A stretch of DNA of 64,000 bases from Aphanothece sacrum FPU1 (GTDB taxonomy: Bacteria; Cyanobacteriota; Cyanobacteriia; Cyanobacteriales; Microcystaceae): contig NZ_BDQK01000016.1 of assembly GCF_003864295.1 (NCBI RefSeq), positions 248,001 through 312,000 of the forward strand, read 5' to 3'. The notes beneath the pieces are model-generated. The model was not told where the DNA came from and made no database searches. It saw only the letters and a program-made list of their open reading frames with translations. The position numbers were made by a program, and so were the translations under genes. Shown piece by piece: positions 44,957-53,300 of the stretch; position 1 is the stretch's first letter; the number at the start of each line of letters is the position of its first letter.

Positions 44957-45712
44957 ATGTTAGACCAGATTCTTGATTCTTCTCTCTCTTTGAGCCTAAA
45001 AACTCCTTTATTGCTCCTTGTTCTTATTGCCTTAGAAGCCGTATTGTCTGCGGATAATGCTATTGCTTTAGCGGCGATCGCCCAAGGGTTAGAGGATCGC
45101 AAATCCCAGCGTTTTGCTCTTAATGTTGGGTTGGTAGGGGCTTATATTTTACGAATGTCTCTGATTTTGACTGCCACCTGGGTAATTAAGTTTTGGCAAT
45201 TTGAATTATTAGGGGCTGTTTATTTGCTGTGGTTAGTCTTTAATTACTTTACCTCTCAAGAAGACGAACAGCATCATCACCATGGCCCTAAATTTCGATC
45301 TTTGTGGCAAGCTATTCCTTTAATTGCTGTGACAGATTTAGCCTTTTCTCTTGATAGCGTTACCACTGCGATCGCTGTTTCTGATGAAACTTGGCTAATC
45401 TTAATTGGAGGAACTATTGGCGTAATTACTCTACGGTTTTTAGCCGAATTATTTATCACTTGGTTGCATGAATATACCCACCTGGAAGATGCGGGATTTA
45501 TGACCGTTGGTTTGGTAGGATTAAGATTATTAGTAAGGGTTATTAATCCAGCTTGGATTCCCCCAGAATGGGTTATGATTAGTGCGATCGCTATCGTATT
45601 TGCTTGGGGATTTTCTCAACGTACAAACCCCATTACAGAAACAGAAACTGAAATTATTCCTCAAAAAACCGAGATTCAGGAAACTAAAGAACCGGAAAAA
45701 ATTTCGTCTTAA
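44957..45712 (+). CDS. TerC family integral membrane protein
   Basis: A 251-residue protein with about seven membrane helices and the TerC signature EAVLSADNAIALAAIAQGLE and VTDLAFSLDSVTTAIAVSD, where conserved acidic residues sit in the membrane. A HHHHGP loop in the middle could bind metal. The family is linked to tellurite resistance and, in chloroplasts and bacteria, to thylakoid protein insertion or Mn2+ export. The exact role here is open. Confidence 0.85.
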   Translation: MLDQILDSSLSLSLKTPLLLLVLIALEAVLSADNAIALAAIAQGLEDRKSQRFALNVGLVGAYILRMSLILTATWVIKFWQFELLGAVYLLWLVFNYFTSQEDEQHHHHGPKFRSLWQAIPLIAVTDLAFSLDSVTTAIAVSDETWLILIGGTIGVITLRFLAELFITWLHEYTHLEDAGFMTVGLVGLRLLVRVINPAWIPPEWVMISAIAIVFAWGFSQRTNPITETETEIIPQKTEIQETKEPEKISS

Positions 45713-45750
45713 ATCTCTTTTCACTGCTCAGAAAAAGAGTTTGGTTACTG

Positions 45751-45785
45751 TAGGGGTTAACGGCCGTTAACCCCTAATTTTTTTA
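45751..45785. terminator. Bidirectional terminator: 26-bp palindrome plus T-run
   Basis: TAGGGGTTAACGG with its exact complement, followed by ATTTTTTTAG. It lies between convergent terC (+) and ndk (-). It belongs to the GGGTCAACGG palindrome family; the two C-to-T changes are compensated on both arms, so pairing has been kept. Confidence 0.75.
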
Positions 45786-45789
45786 GGTT

Positions 45790-46239
45790 TTATTCGTATA
45801 ACCAAGGAGTCATAGTGGGTTCCCAACTGACTAATTCTTGATCACTAAACCAAAGACTAATCTCCCGTTGAGCAGTTTCAATAGCGTCTGAACCATGAAT
45901 AAGGTTCCGTCCAACACTAACCCCATAATCTCCGCGAATGGTTCCTGGTGCAGCAGCTAAGGGGTTAGTAGCACCAATTATATTGCGGGCCGAAGCTACT
46001 ACTCCATCCCCTTCCCATACCATCGCTACTACAGGGGAAGAAACAATAAATTTAACTAAGCTGCCAAAAAAAGGACGTTCTTTATGAACATCATAGTGTT
46101 GTTCTGCTAATTCCTTAGAAACTTGCATCAACTTGAGTCCTACTAAAGTAAACCCTTTAGTTTCAAAGCGATGGATGACTTCACCCACTAAACCTCGTTG
46201 GACTCCATCCGGTTTGATCATGATAAATGTACGTTCCAA
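45790..46239 (-). CDS. ndk: Nucleoside diphosphate kinase
   Basis: A 149-residue NDK with the phosphohistidine His115 in [10 protein letters not shown] and the N-terminal [12 protein letters not shown]. It balances NTP pools using ATP. The start is TTG (46237-46239), giving [10 protein letters not shown]; the next in-frame ATG would remove conserved residues, and an AAGGAG Shine-Dalgarno sits 6 bp before the TTG. Confidence 0.96.
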   Translation of the reverse strand: MERTFIMIKPDGVQRGLVGEVIHRFETKGFTLVGLKLMQVSKELAEQHYDVHKERPFFGSLVKFIVSSPVVAMVWEGDGVVASARNIIGATNPLAAAPGTIRGDYGVSVGRNLIHGSDAIETAQREISLWFSDQELVSWEPTMTPWLYE

Positions 46240-46245
46240 AGCTAA

Positions 46246-46251
46246 CTCCTT
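46246..46251 (-). promoter_or_regulatory. Shine-Dalgarno AAGGAG deciding the TTG start of ndk
   Basis: AAGGAG on the minus strand with 6 nt between it and the TTG start codon. Confidence 0.75.
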
Positions 46252-46334
46252 GTTATTTTTCGATAATCAATTAGAGGACAGATCGCCCCTTCAAGATTTT
46301 ACCGATATTGGTGACAATAAACTCTAATTAAGTG

Positions 46335-46522
46335 GGTTCTACCATATAATTTATGCTAAATTATTACCAATAAAAGACCTTAACTCTTTAGAGTTAAGCT
46401 ATATAAACAAAGGTTGCCTACGCAACCTAGAATTTAGTCCCAAAAAGCGGACTTCGTTTTCATATAATAAGGCTTTAGCCTTTTATTAATTATTAGTTTA
46501 GCATACTAAGTCTGGTAGAACC
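46335..46522. mobile_element. ISL3-related MITE, copy A (188 bp)
   Basis: Terminal inverted repeats begin GGTTCTACCA and run to TATGCTAAA on both sides. Inside are, in order, hairpins TTAACTCTTTAGAGTTAA, GGTTGCCTACGCAACC and AGGCTTTAGCCT. No coding frame. Confidence 0.8.
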
Positions 46523-46666
46523 GAATAATATAGGACTCAATATTGTGTAGATTTTGAATAAATGTAGGTTGGGTTGACGAACGAAACCCAACACAAGAGT
46601 TTTGTTGTTTGATTTCACTTTAATTTTTAATTAATCTGCAAAAATATTGTGTCAGAATAAAATTTA

Positions 46667-46866
46667 GTTTCCTCTGTATATGTGATGCTAAATTATCACA
46701 AATAATAACTCTTCATAGTAGGGATCAACGGTCGTTGACCCCTACTATACAAACAAAAGTTGCCTACGCAACCTAGAATGAGCGTCCGCGCTTGTCAGAC
46801 GTGGTTTTTATATAATTAGGCTTGAACGTATTATTAATTATCAGTTTAGCTTACTGAAATGTTCCG
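46667..46866. mobile_element. ISL3-related MITE, copy B (degenerate, palindrome swapped in)
   Basis: Shares TGATGCTAAATTATCA, GTTGCCTACGCAACCTAGAA, ATATAATTAGGCTT and TTATCAGTTTAGC with copies A and C. The outermost bases have decayed. The first hairpin is replaced by the unrelated palindrome at 46718-46745. Confidence 0.7.
46718..46745. repeat. GTAGGGATCAACGG palindrome inside MITE copy B
   Basis: GTAGGGATCAACGG with GTCGTTGACCCCTAC: one mismatch in a 28-bp palindrome. Confidence 0.85.
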
Positions 46867-46924
46867 TTAATTAAATAATCATTAACATTCTATTATTTAT
46901 CCTAATTAGTGATTATAATATAAT

Positions 46925-47075
46925 TAAGTAGGTAGACAAAATTAATTACACAAAATTTGTAGGGGCGGGTTTTTTACATAAATCCATGATTCTCACAAAA
47001 AATTTCAATAAACCCGCCCTTACTACCTTTGTTACTCAACCATTACGACTATATCAAAACCCGCCCCGACTGTGC
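46925..47075. repeat. GGGCGGGTTT inverted repeat
   Basis: AAGTAGGTAGACAAAATTAA, TTGTAGGGGCGGGTTTTTTA and the opposing AATAAACCCGCCCTTAC and AAAACCCGCCCCGACTG. Near-identical in its first 70 bp to the copy at 17484. Confidence 0.8.
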
Positions 47076-47124
47076 AATTAATTTTGCGCACGGTACTTAT
47101 ATTTATCTTGAAAAAAAATAAATT

Positions 47125-47892
47125 ATGACCTATTGTTTAGGAATTATTAATCATGCTGGAATTGTAATGGGGGCTGATTCTCGGACTAATGCAGGAGTAG
47201 ATTATATTTCAGCATATCGCAAATTGTTTGATTTTTCTAAACCAGGTGAACGAGTAATTTTAGTTTGTGCATCAGGAAATCTTTCTGTTACTCAAGGGGT
47301 GATTAGTCAAATTAAAAGAGATCTTCAGAACCCCGAAGAAATCAATCTTCATAACCTGTCTAGTTTCTCAGATATTGCTCATTATATTGGTCAGAAAAGT
47401 AGAGAAATTCAAGATAGAGATCGTTCTTGGTTAGAACGAGATAATATTGATTATCATTGTAATTTTTTAGTAGGGGGACAGATTAAAGGAGAAGAAGCAC
47501 AACTTTATTTAATTTATCCTCAAGGAAATTGTATTCAAGCAACGAAAGAAACCCCATTTTTACAAATCGGGGAAACTAAATACGGTAAGCCGATTTTAGA
47601 TAGAACAATTAAATATGATACTCCTTTAGAAGCTATAGCAAAATGTGCTTTACTTTCTATTGATTCTACCATGAAATCTAATATTTCTGTGGGGCCACCA
47701 ATTAATTTAGTGATGTATGAAATCGATAGTTTAGTGATTCGTCATAAATTACAATTACGATTAGGTGATCCTTATTTAGCCAAAATTCGTAAATTATGGG
47801 AAGAATCTTTACGTCAAGCGTTTGATGCTATTCCTAATCTTGAATGGGAACCAGAAGAAAGTCAATTAAATGATGATATTTTAATTGATTAA
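47125..47892 (+). CDS. Anbu-type bacterial proteasome homologue
   Basis: A 255-residue N-terminal-nucleophile protease: MTYCLGIINHAGIVMGADSR, with Thr2 as the expected nucleophile after Met removal, then TNAGVDYISAYRKLFDFSKP, which is typical of Anbu rather than HslV or 20S subunits. Anbu forms helical or ring assemblies and usually sits in an operon with an ATP-grasp protein, an alpha-E protein and a transglutaminase. None of these is adjacent here. The upstream region is a repeat. Confidence 0.88.
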   Translation: MTYCLGIINHAGIVMGADSRTNAGVDYISAYRKLFDFSKPGERVILVCASGNLSVTQGVISQIKRDLQNPEEINLHNLSSFSDIAHYIGQKSREIQDRDRSWLERDNIDYHCNFLVGGQIKGEEAQLYLIYPQGNCIQATKETPFLQIGETKYGKPILDRTIKYDTPLEAIAKCALLSIDSTMKSNISVGPPINLVMYEIDSLVIRHKLQLRLGDPYLAKIRKLWEESLRQAFDAIPNLEWEPEESQLNDDILID

Positions 47893-47918
47893 AATAAATC
47901 TTAGATACCCTAGATATC

Positions 47919-48008
47919 ATGATAGTGAAAACCAAGCAAGACGTATTAAAAATATTGGAACAACATCAAGACCTTTCTAATGGACGTTATACAGATCCGT
48001 TTAAATAA
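47919..48008 (+). CDS. Possible 29-residue peptide or gene remnant
   Basis: ATG to TAA encodes MIVKTKQDVLKILEQHQDLS followed by NGRYTDPFK. It may be the start of a larger, lost gene, since the region right after it is repeat DNA. No family assigned. Confidence 0.2.
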   Translation: MIVKTKQDVLKILEQHQDLSNGRYTDPFK

Positions 48009-48038
48009 CACAATTTTAGTGTATTTAAGATTAGGGTT

Positions 48039-48108
48039 TGTTGGGTTTCGTTCCTCAAACGCCACTTCCTCTACTTGGGGAAACCCCAAGACCGGAGTGG
48101 CTCCTCAA
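48039..48108. repeat. GTTGGGTTTCGT palindrome interrupted by a 43-bp hairpin insert
   Basis: The family sequence GTTGGGTTTCGTTCCTCAA is broken after CCTCAA. A 43-bp insert (48059-48101) with stems GCCACT/AGTGGC and CTTGGGG/CCCCAAG follows, then TCCTCAACC resumes. The 7-bp TCCTCAA occurs on both sides (48052-48058, 48102-48108). Confidence 0.75.
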
Positions 48109-48133
48109 CCTAGGAGAATTGTTAGTCTTGTAG

Positions 48134-48153
48134 GGGCGAATGGCTATTCGCCC
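48134..48153. terminator. Hairpin downstream of rlmN
   Basis: GGGCGAAT, GGCT, ATTCGCCC; 8-bp perfect stem, 13 bp past the rlmN stop on the minus strand. Confidence 0.5.
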
Positions 48154-48165
48154 TTAATTAGTATA

Positions 48166-49188
48166 TTAACGATGAGACGCTCTTAATTGTCCACAAGCGG
48201 CATTCGCTTCTAGTCCCCTAGAATAACGGATACTCACAGCAATGTTATTATCTTGAAGTAGCTTCATAAATTGTTGTATTTGCTGTGGTTTTGGTCGTTG
48301 ATAGTCTGCTTCAGCAATGGGGTTATAAGGAATTAAATTAACATGATTTTGGAACCCTTTTAAGTGTTTGACTAATTCTAGAGCATGATGAGGTAAATCA
48401 TTGACTCCCCCTAATAAAACATATTCAAAAGTGATCCGTCTTCCCGTTATTTCCACGTATTTACGACAGTCAGCTAAAAGTGCTTCGAGACGATAATGTT
48501 TAGCACTGGGAATGAGTTTTTCCCGTAATAATTGATTAGACGCATGAAGACTAACCGCAAAAGTTACTTGCAGATGCTGTTTAGCAAACTCTATGATTTT
48601 TTTCGGTATTCCTACCGTAGAAATTGTCAACGATCGCTGTCCAATTCTTACATCTTGATTGAGAGTTTTTACAGCTTTAACCACTTCCTCTAAATTGAGT
48701 AATGGTTCTCCCATTCCCATAAAAACAACATGACTAACTCTTTCTTGAAAATCTTGTTGAACTGTTAACACTTGATCGACAATTTCTGAGGCAGTAAGAT
48801 TACGATCATAACCCCCTTTTCCCGTAGCGCAAAAATCACAGGCCATGGGACAACCCACTTGTGAAGACACACAAACTGTTAGACGTTTAGAACTAGGAAT
48901 ACCCACCGCTTCAATGATTAATCCATCGGACAAACATAAGAGGTATTTACGAGTAGCATCGAGGGCAATAGTACGATGATGAATTGTAGAACGACCAAGG
49001 GGATAATTAATTAGTTTCTCGCGCCAATCTTTAGGAAAAACTGAGATTTCATCGAGCGATCGCGCCCCCTTTTCATATAACCATTGATGGAGTTGTTTAC
49101 CTCGATAAGCAGGTTGTCCTTGTTGTTGTACCCATTGGGTTAATTCGTCTAAAGATTTACCTAAGAGGGTTTCTTGCGTTAGAACCAT
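48166..49188 (-). CDS. rlmN: 23S rRNA (adenine2503-C2)/tRNA methyltransferase RlmN
   Basis: A 340-residue radical SAM methyltransferase. Cluster cysteines are Cys113, 117 and 120 in [14 protein letters not shown], followed by [11 protein letters not shown]; the methyl-carrying cysteine lies near the C-terminus ([13 protein letters not shown]). It methylates A2503 of 23S rRNA and A37 of some tRNAs. Length and motifs are complete. Confidence 0.96.
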   Translation of the reverse strand: MVLTQETLLGKSLDELTQWVQQQGQPAYRGKQLHQWLYEKGARSLDEISVFPKDWREKLINYPLGRSTIHHRTIALDATRKYLLCLSDGLIIEAVGIPSSKRLTVCVSSQVGCPMACDFCATGKGGYDRNLTASEIVDQVLTVQQDFQERVSHVVFMGMGEPLLNLEEVVKAVKTLNQDVRIGQRSLTISTVGIPKKIIEFAKQHLQVTFAVSLHASNQLLREKLIPSAKHYRLEALLADCRKYVEITGRRITFEYVLLGGVNDLPHHALELVKHLKGFQNHVNLIPYNPIAEADYQRPKPQQIQQFMKLLQDNNIAVSIRYSRGLEANAACGQLRASHR

Positions 49189-49235
49189 TACCTTGTATTG
49201 ATAAAAAATATAATCTATCTTTCAGTGTATCTTAT

Positions 49236-50591
49236 TTATTCAGAAGTGTTTAATTGTTCTGTTAATACTTCATGAAAATGACGAATACGAGATTCTTGAT
49301 AATTACCTAACGTAATTCCCTGTTTTGCCGATGTTTTTAAGCCTTTTTGGATACGATATAAATTAGATGTATCTTGCTCTAAAACTGCTCCAAGTCCACC
49401 TAATTCTGGGGCATCCGTCCACTTTTGTTCTGGGGTTAGGTAACGGGTTTTAGCGGGGTTAGGAGAACTATTAGGAGGAATCGGTTGTAAAAGCAGAATA
49501 TCCATGATACAACTATCAGGATTATTACCATCAGGACGAAAGCGAAATTGAAGGGGTGAACCTACACCTGGCCAACTCATAAAGTTTGGGAAAATAAAAT
49601 AAGAAATCACATCTAACATCTCTGTATCTGAAACATTATTATATTCTATTCCTAATAACTGTTTAAAGGTTTGTCGAGATAATTGGGCAACATAACTACG
49701 GGGTTCAATATCATTATTTTCTGGTATTTGTATGCTGTCTGGGTTGCCTCCTGAAAAGGCTAAAAATGCTTTAATGGGATCATATTTATTTTGGGGTATT
49801 CCTAAGTGGGGACTTTGTACGGCAAAGGGAGTAATCATGCGATTGTGACGACCATAAATATCATACTGGGAATTAGCATCTCCGGTAAATTTAAGAATTT
49901 GTGGATGGGTTGTAATGGTGTGATACGCTTCTAAAAATGCCCCTAAGACAACTTTCCAATTAGCGGGCATTGTTTTGACAACATGAGCAGCAATAAACCG
50001 TTTTTGCAGAGAAAATTGTTGAAAATGTTCAGGTAAGTTTTCGAGATAATTTTCTAAAGATTCAGAGTTGTGATCAAAATTAATAAAAACAAAATCTTGC
50101 CATGTTTCAACTTTAATTTCTGGAAGACTAAATTCTTCGGTTTGAACATGATTAAAATCCCATTGACAAGGTATATGAGCTAAAGTGCCATCTAATTTCC
50201 ATGTCCAACCATGAAAGGGACAACGTAAGGCTAAACTATGACCACTATCTACACATAATTGAGTGCCTCGATGCAAACAAGCGTTATAAAAAGCCCGGAT
50301 TTTATGATTGTTGCTACGAACAATAATGACTGAAAGATCAGCAATATCATAAACAAGATAGTCTCCAACATTAGGTATATTTTCTTCTCGACAAACCCAT
50401 TGCCAAACTTTTTTCCACAACTTTTCAAATTCTAAATCGTGATATTGATGAGATAGGAAAACTTCGTTAGGTATATCTTCAGTTCCTAGATTTTTTTGAG
50501 ATTCTTGTAATAATACAGCAGGGACATTTCGGCTATCTTTTTCTAAAATAGACTGAACATTTTCCATCTTATCTTGAGTTGGTTTATTCAT
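49236..50591 (-). CDS. Rieske-type aromatic ring-hydroxylating oxygenase, alpha subunit-like
   Basis: A 451-residue oxygenase. The Rieske [2Fe-2S] ligands are C105-L-H107 and C124-P-F-H127. The mononuclear iron site is visible as EAYHTITTHP (His-x4-His). No reductase, ferredoxin or beta-subunit gene is adjacent, so a general electron donor is likely. In cyanobacteria such single proteins act on pigments, sterol-like or choline-type substrates; the substrate here is unknown. 47 bp upstream of rlmN on the same strand. Confidence 0.85.
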   Translation of the reverse strand: MNKPTQDKMENVQSILEKDSRNVPAVLLQESQKNLGTEDIPNEVFLSHQYHDLEFEKLWKKVWQWVCREENIPNVGDYLVYDIADLSVIIVRSNNHKIRAFYNACLHRGTQLCVDSGHSLALRCPFHGWTWKLDGTLAHIPCQWDFNHVQTEEFSLPEIKVETWQDFVFINFDHNSESLENYLENLPEHFQQFSLQKRFIAAHVVKTMPANWKVVLGAFLEAYHTITTHPQILKFTGDANSQYDIYGRHNRMITPFAVQSPHLGIPQNKYDPIKAFLAFSGGNPDSIQIPENNDIEPRSYVAQLSRQTFKQLLGIEYNNVSDTEMLDVISYFIFPNFMSWPGVGSPLQFRFRPDGNNPDSCIMDILLLQPIPPNSSPNPAKTRYLTPEQKWTDAPELGGLGAVLEQDTSNLYRIQKGLKTSAKQGITLGNYQESRIRHFHEVLTEQLNTSE

Positions 50592-51088
50592 GTTTATTCT
50601 GGGTTTAGGCTAAGTCTGATTTGGTTAAATTATAGCCCAAAATATTACTTATTACTTAATGGACTTGAAAGTTTCTATATATTAGCAAAACTTATTAAAA
50701 TCAATTTAATTGATCATTTATTTGAATCCTTTGACTTTCTTCACATAACTTTATACATATTAAGTTTTGCTTGATTTTGCTCAAATTTGCCAGAAAATCA
50801 AAATTTGGCTTTTTTCAAAATTTGCTATACTGATGTTATATTGGCCTATCTATGTGCATTTATCAATTTATAGCCCTAAATCCTCTCTATCTCGTTATTT
50901 GTCTCTTTCCTCCTCTCCAAAATTCTTCTGTTTTAATTTCTATTTTAAACAATATTTATTTACTATAATAAAGTTTTGTAAATTTAAGTTTGACAATAAT
51001 TGTTTTTTGTGTATTTGTCTTGACCTTGTGGGTATTATTATTACAAAGCTGAAAATTTGACGAATAAATTTAAGAACATAAGTAATAA
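50592..51088. other. A+T-rich spacer, no convincing gene
   Basis: About 500 bp between a divergent... Rieske gene start and the coiled-coil gene end. Short open frames occur on the plus strand, but they are Phe/Ile/Leu/Lys-rich low-complexity translations with no domain or ribosome site. Confidence 0.6.
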
Positions 51089-51448
51089 TTAATTATCATT
51101 TTTAAATTGATTAGTTAATAATTTAAGAATTTCTACAATGTCTTGTTGTCGTCGAGAAAGTTCATCTTGTCGTTGATCTAATGCTTCATGACGTTGATAG
51201 ATATTACTCTGAAACTGTGCATGAGTTTCAGCCATTTGTACTTGGGATAATGCCAGATCTGCCATTGCTTGATAAAATCTTGCGCGATCGCGTTGTGCTT
51301 CTTGTTGATTAGCTACCATATTATTAGTTAAAGCTTCGATAGCGCGAGCATTAGAATCAACTCTTTTTCCAAGTGCTTCGATAGCACGCGCATTAGCTTC
51401 AATCAGTGCTTCAATACGATCTAGACGGTTGGGATCTGAATAAGTCAT
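51089..51448 (-). CDS. Coiled-coil protein, 119 aa
   Basis: MTYSDPNRLDRIEALIEANA opens a protein made almost entirely of heptads, with internal repeats ANARAIEALGKRVDSNARAI and later QRHEALDQRQDELSRRQQDI. It is soluble with no signal peptide. Such DUF1664/t-SNARE-like predictions are common in cyanobacteria without assigned function. It precedes nothing closely; the next coiled-coil gene is 89 bp upstream on the same strand. Confidence 0.75.
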   Translation of the reverse strand: MTYSDPNRLDRIEALIEANARAIEALGKRVDSNARAIEALTNNMVANQQEAQRDRARFYQAMADLALSQVQMAETHAQFQSNIYQRHEALDQRQDELSRRQQDIVEILKLLTNQFKNDN

Positions 51449-51537
51449 AATCTTAATTTAAAATCTGTCTAGTAAGAATTATAGCAAATAGTAGTTTATA
51501 ATTTACTCAATCTATAATAATTCATTTATATGATAAT

Positions 51538-52050
51538 TTATCTCTCTTGATTTTCATCTTGATTTAAAAGTATTTGTTTAAGTAAAGAGATAATCTGATT
51601 ATTTTCTATACTCATATTTTTTAGATCATTCTCAATCATTATAAGACGTGCATATAAATCTGAAATTGAAGGTTCTCTAACATTATTCTGTGTAGATTCA
51701 ATTATTGGTTGATGATTAAGTTTATTGGCTAAGCTTTCCCAACTATTAGCTTTAATGTCAAAGTATAATTTTGCCTCTCGTAATGTTTTATACTGTTGTT
51801 TGAGATTGTTAACTGTATATAAAATAGTCTCAGGAGATGAAGTGTCTTTGTCTAAGTCTTCATTAACCATATCAACAACTTCATCAATTAATTGATCATG
51901 ATTTTCTGCGATTTGAGCAGCAGCACCTAAAATACGAGAGGTGGCTTTAATTTGTATTTTTGTTTCTTGTTTAAGTTGATCAGCAATGGTGCGTATTTGT
52001 TCTGCCATTGATGATTTTTTCTGGTTTATAGGTGCTGACTTTTTATTCAT
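51538..52050 (-). CDS. Helical hypothetical protein, 170 aa
   Basis: MNKKSAPINQKKSSMAEQIR begins a 170-residue helical protein with TSRILGAAAQIAENHDQLID and VVDMVNEDLDKDT in the middle and a final coiled coil (NNQIISLLKQILLNQ). No known domain recognised. Its start codon is only 4 bp from the end of a MITE (52054), so its promoter is now MITE-derived or lies in the MITE. It probably pairs with the coiled-coil gene at 52259. Confidence 0.6.
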   Translation of the reverse strand: MNKKSAPINQKKSSMAEQIRTIADQLKQETKIQIKATSRILGAAAQIAENHDQLIDEVVDMVNEDLDKDTSSPETILYTVNNLKQQYKTLREAKLYFDIKANSWESLANKLNHQPIIESTQNNVREPSISDLYARLIMIENDLKNMSIENNQIISLLKQILLNQDENQER

Positions 52051-52053
52051 TTT

Positions 52054-52242
52054 GGTTCTTTCGTATATGTTATGCTAAATTATCATAAATAATAGAGCTT
52101 AACTCTAAAGAGTTAAGCTAGATAAACAAAGATTGCCTACGCAACCTAAAATTTAGTCCGCGCTCGTCGGACTTAGTTCTTGTAGAATCAGGCTTTAGCC
52201 TGTTACTAATTATCAATTTAACATAGTAAGTCCCGTAGAAGC
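52054..52242. mobile_element. ISL3-related MITE, copy C (189 bp)
   Basis: Left end GGTTCTTTCGTATATGTTAT then GCTAAATTATCA, matching copies A and B; internal hairpins TTAACTCTAAAGAGTTAA, GATTGCCTACGCAACC, GTCCGCGCTCGTCGGAC and AGGCTTTAGCCT; right end TTTAACATAGTAAGTCCCGT. It is inserted between two same-strand coiled-coil genes. Confidence 0.8.
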
Positions 52243-52258
52243 TTCATTTTTTCTTGAT

Positions 52259-53041
52259 TTACTCCCCTAAAATCTCTCTAATTGCTTGCCAGATTTTTTT
52301 GAGTTTATCTAACAAAGCAATAGGAGTATTACTAGATTCATTGTCTACAGAATCAACTAAGTCCTGAATCCTCTCCATTCGTTCAGCTACAAGATATAAA
52401 TTATTGACAGCTTCTTCTTTTCTTTCTAAAGAATCTTTAAGTAACAGTGTCATTTTACCTATTTCTTGTTTTAATTTTTCATTTTCTTTCTTTCTGCGGG
52501 TATTCCATCCTTTAATTCCTGCTTTGGATTGACGCTCATGTTTAAGCTCTGTTTGAGCTTCATGATATAATGTTAGATAAGTCTCTTTTTGAACATTTGC
52601 TTCCTGATAAAGTGTCAAGGTTGTATGATATTTATTTTCCCATTCATTTCGTTCATTGACTACTGTATTTAATTGTGTATTTGTTTGTTGATATTTATGC
52701 AATAATTCGATTGATTTTACTTTTTCTTGCTCATAAAGAATCAAAACTTCTTGCTGTTTATACTGTTCATCTAAATAAAGCTTATGGTTGTTATTAGCCT
52801 GAACTTTCCAGTCTTTAAGTTCACCCTGAACTATTTCAATTTCCTGCTGAAAATGAACTAATTGTGTCGCTGCTGCCTCGTTTTCTTTAGCTTTTTGTTG
52901 CCATTCATCTCGTTGATTACGAACTGTTGCTAAAAGTTGCTCTAGTTCACGAGTTGGAACTGGTTCTTTTTGATGACCTATAGGATATTTAATCGCGTGA
53001 TCATCATTAGAAGTTTTTCTATCTGCCCTTCTCATTGCCAT
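52259..53041 (-). CDS. Long coiled-coil protein, 260 aa
   Basis: A 260-residue highly charged protein, MAMRRADRKTSNDDHAIKYP, then continuous coiled coil from about residue 30 to 230 with many Q/E/K heptads and a conserved basic knot SKAGIKGWNTRRKKENEKLK. The ends carry no membrane segment. The family is not recognised. It lies upstream of the 170-aa gene, separated from it by the MITE, so the two may once have been an operon. Confidence 0.65.
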   Translation of the reverse strand: MAMRRADRKTSNDDHAIKYPIGHQKEPVPTRELEQLLATVRNQRDEWQQKAKENEAAATQLVHFQQEIEIVQGELKDWKVQANNNHKLYLDEQYKQQEVLILYEQEKVKSIELLHKYQQTNTQLNTVVNERNEWENKYHTTLTLYQEANVQKETYLTLYHEAQTELKHERQSKAGIKGWNTRRKKENEKLKQEIGKMTLLLKDSLERKEEAVNNLYLVAERMERIQDLVDSVDNESSNTPIALLDKLKKIWQAIREILGE

Positions 53042-53172
53042 AACCTAAATCCCTAATTATAAGAAAGATTAAAATCAGGAATATCAACTACAGATATTCT
53101 ATTAATATTGTACTTAAATTTCTGACAATTCGTCTTCAGTAAATTCACGGATAATTAGTGAGCATCGTGTAG

Positions 53173-53296
53173 TGTCGGGGCGGGTTTATTTAACTTTTTT
53201 GTGAGCATCATGGAAAGAGGGCGGGTTTATTTAACTTCTGTGTGAGCATCATAATTTCTGTAAAAAACCCGCCCCTACAAAAACCCGCCCCTACAT
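53173..53296. repeat. GGGCGGGTTTATTT tandem/inverted repeat cluster
   Basis: Two direct copies of GGGCGGGTTTATTTAACTT, each with GTGAGCATCAT after it, then two inverted AAAACCCGCCCCTAC units. It ends just before the PPK2 gene stop on the minus strand, so it may act as its terminator. Confidence 0.8.
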
Positions 53297-53300
53297 CTAA

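Larger units (their letters stand above)
46240..47124. other. 885-bp gene-free region with nested repeats
   Basis: Contains two MITE copies (46335-46522 and about 46667-46866), a GTTGGGTTTCGT-type hairpin at 46565-46590, a GGTCAACGG palindrome inside the second MITE, and a GGGCGGGTTT repeat at 46925-47075. No coding frame. Confidence 0.8.

Noticed and set aside
50574-51060. Two overlapping plus-strand open frames of 66 and 97 codons
   Set aside because: Translations are Phe/Ile/Leu/Lys/Ser-rich low complexity as expected from A+T-rich spacer; no ribosome site or domain.
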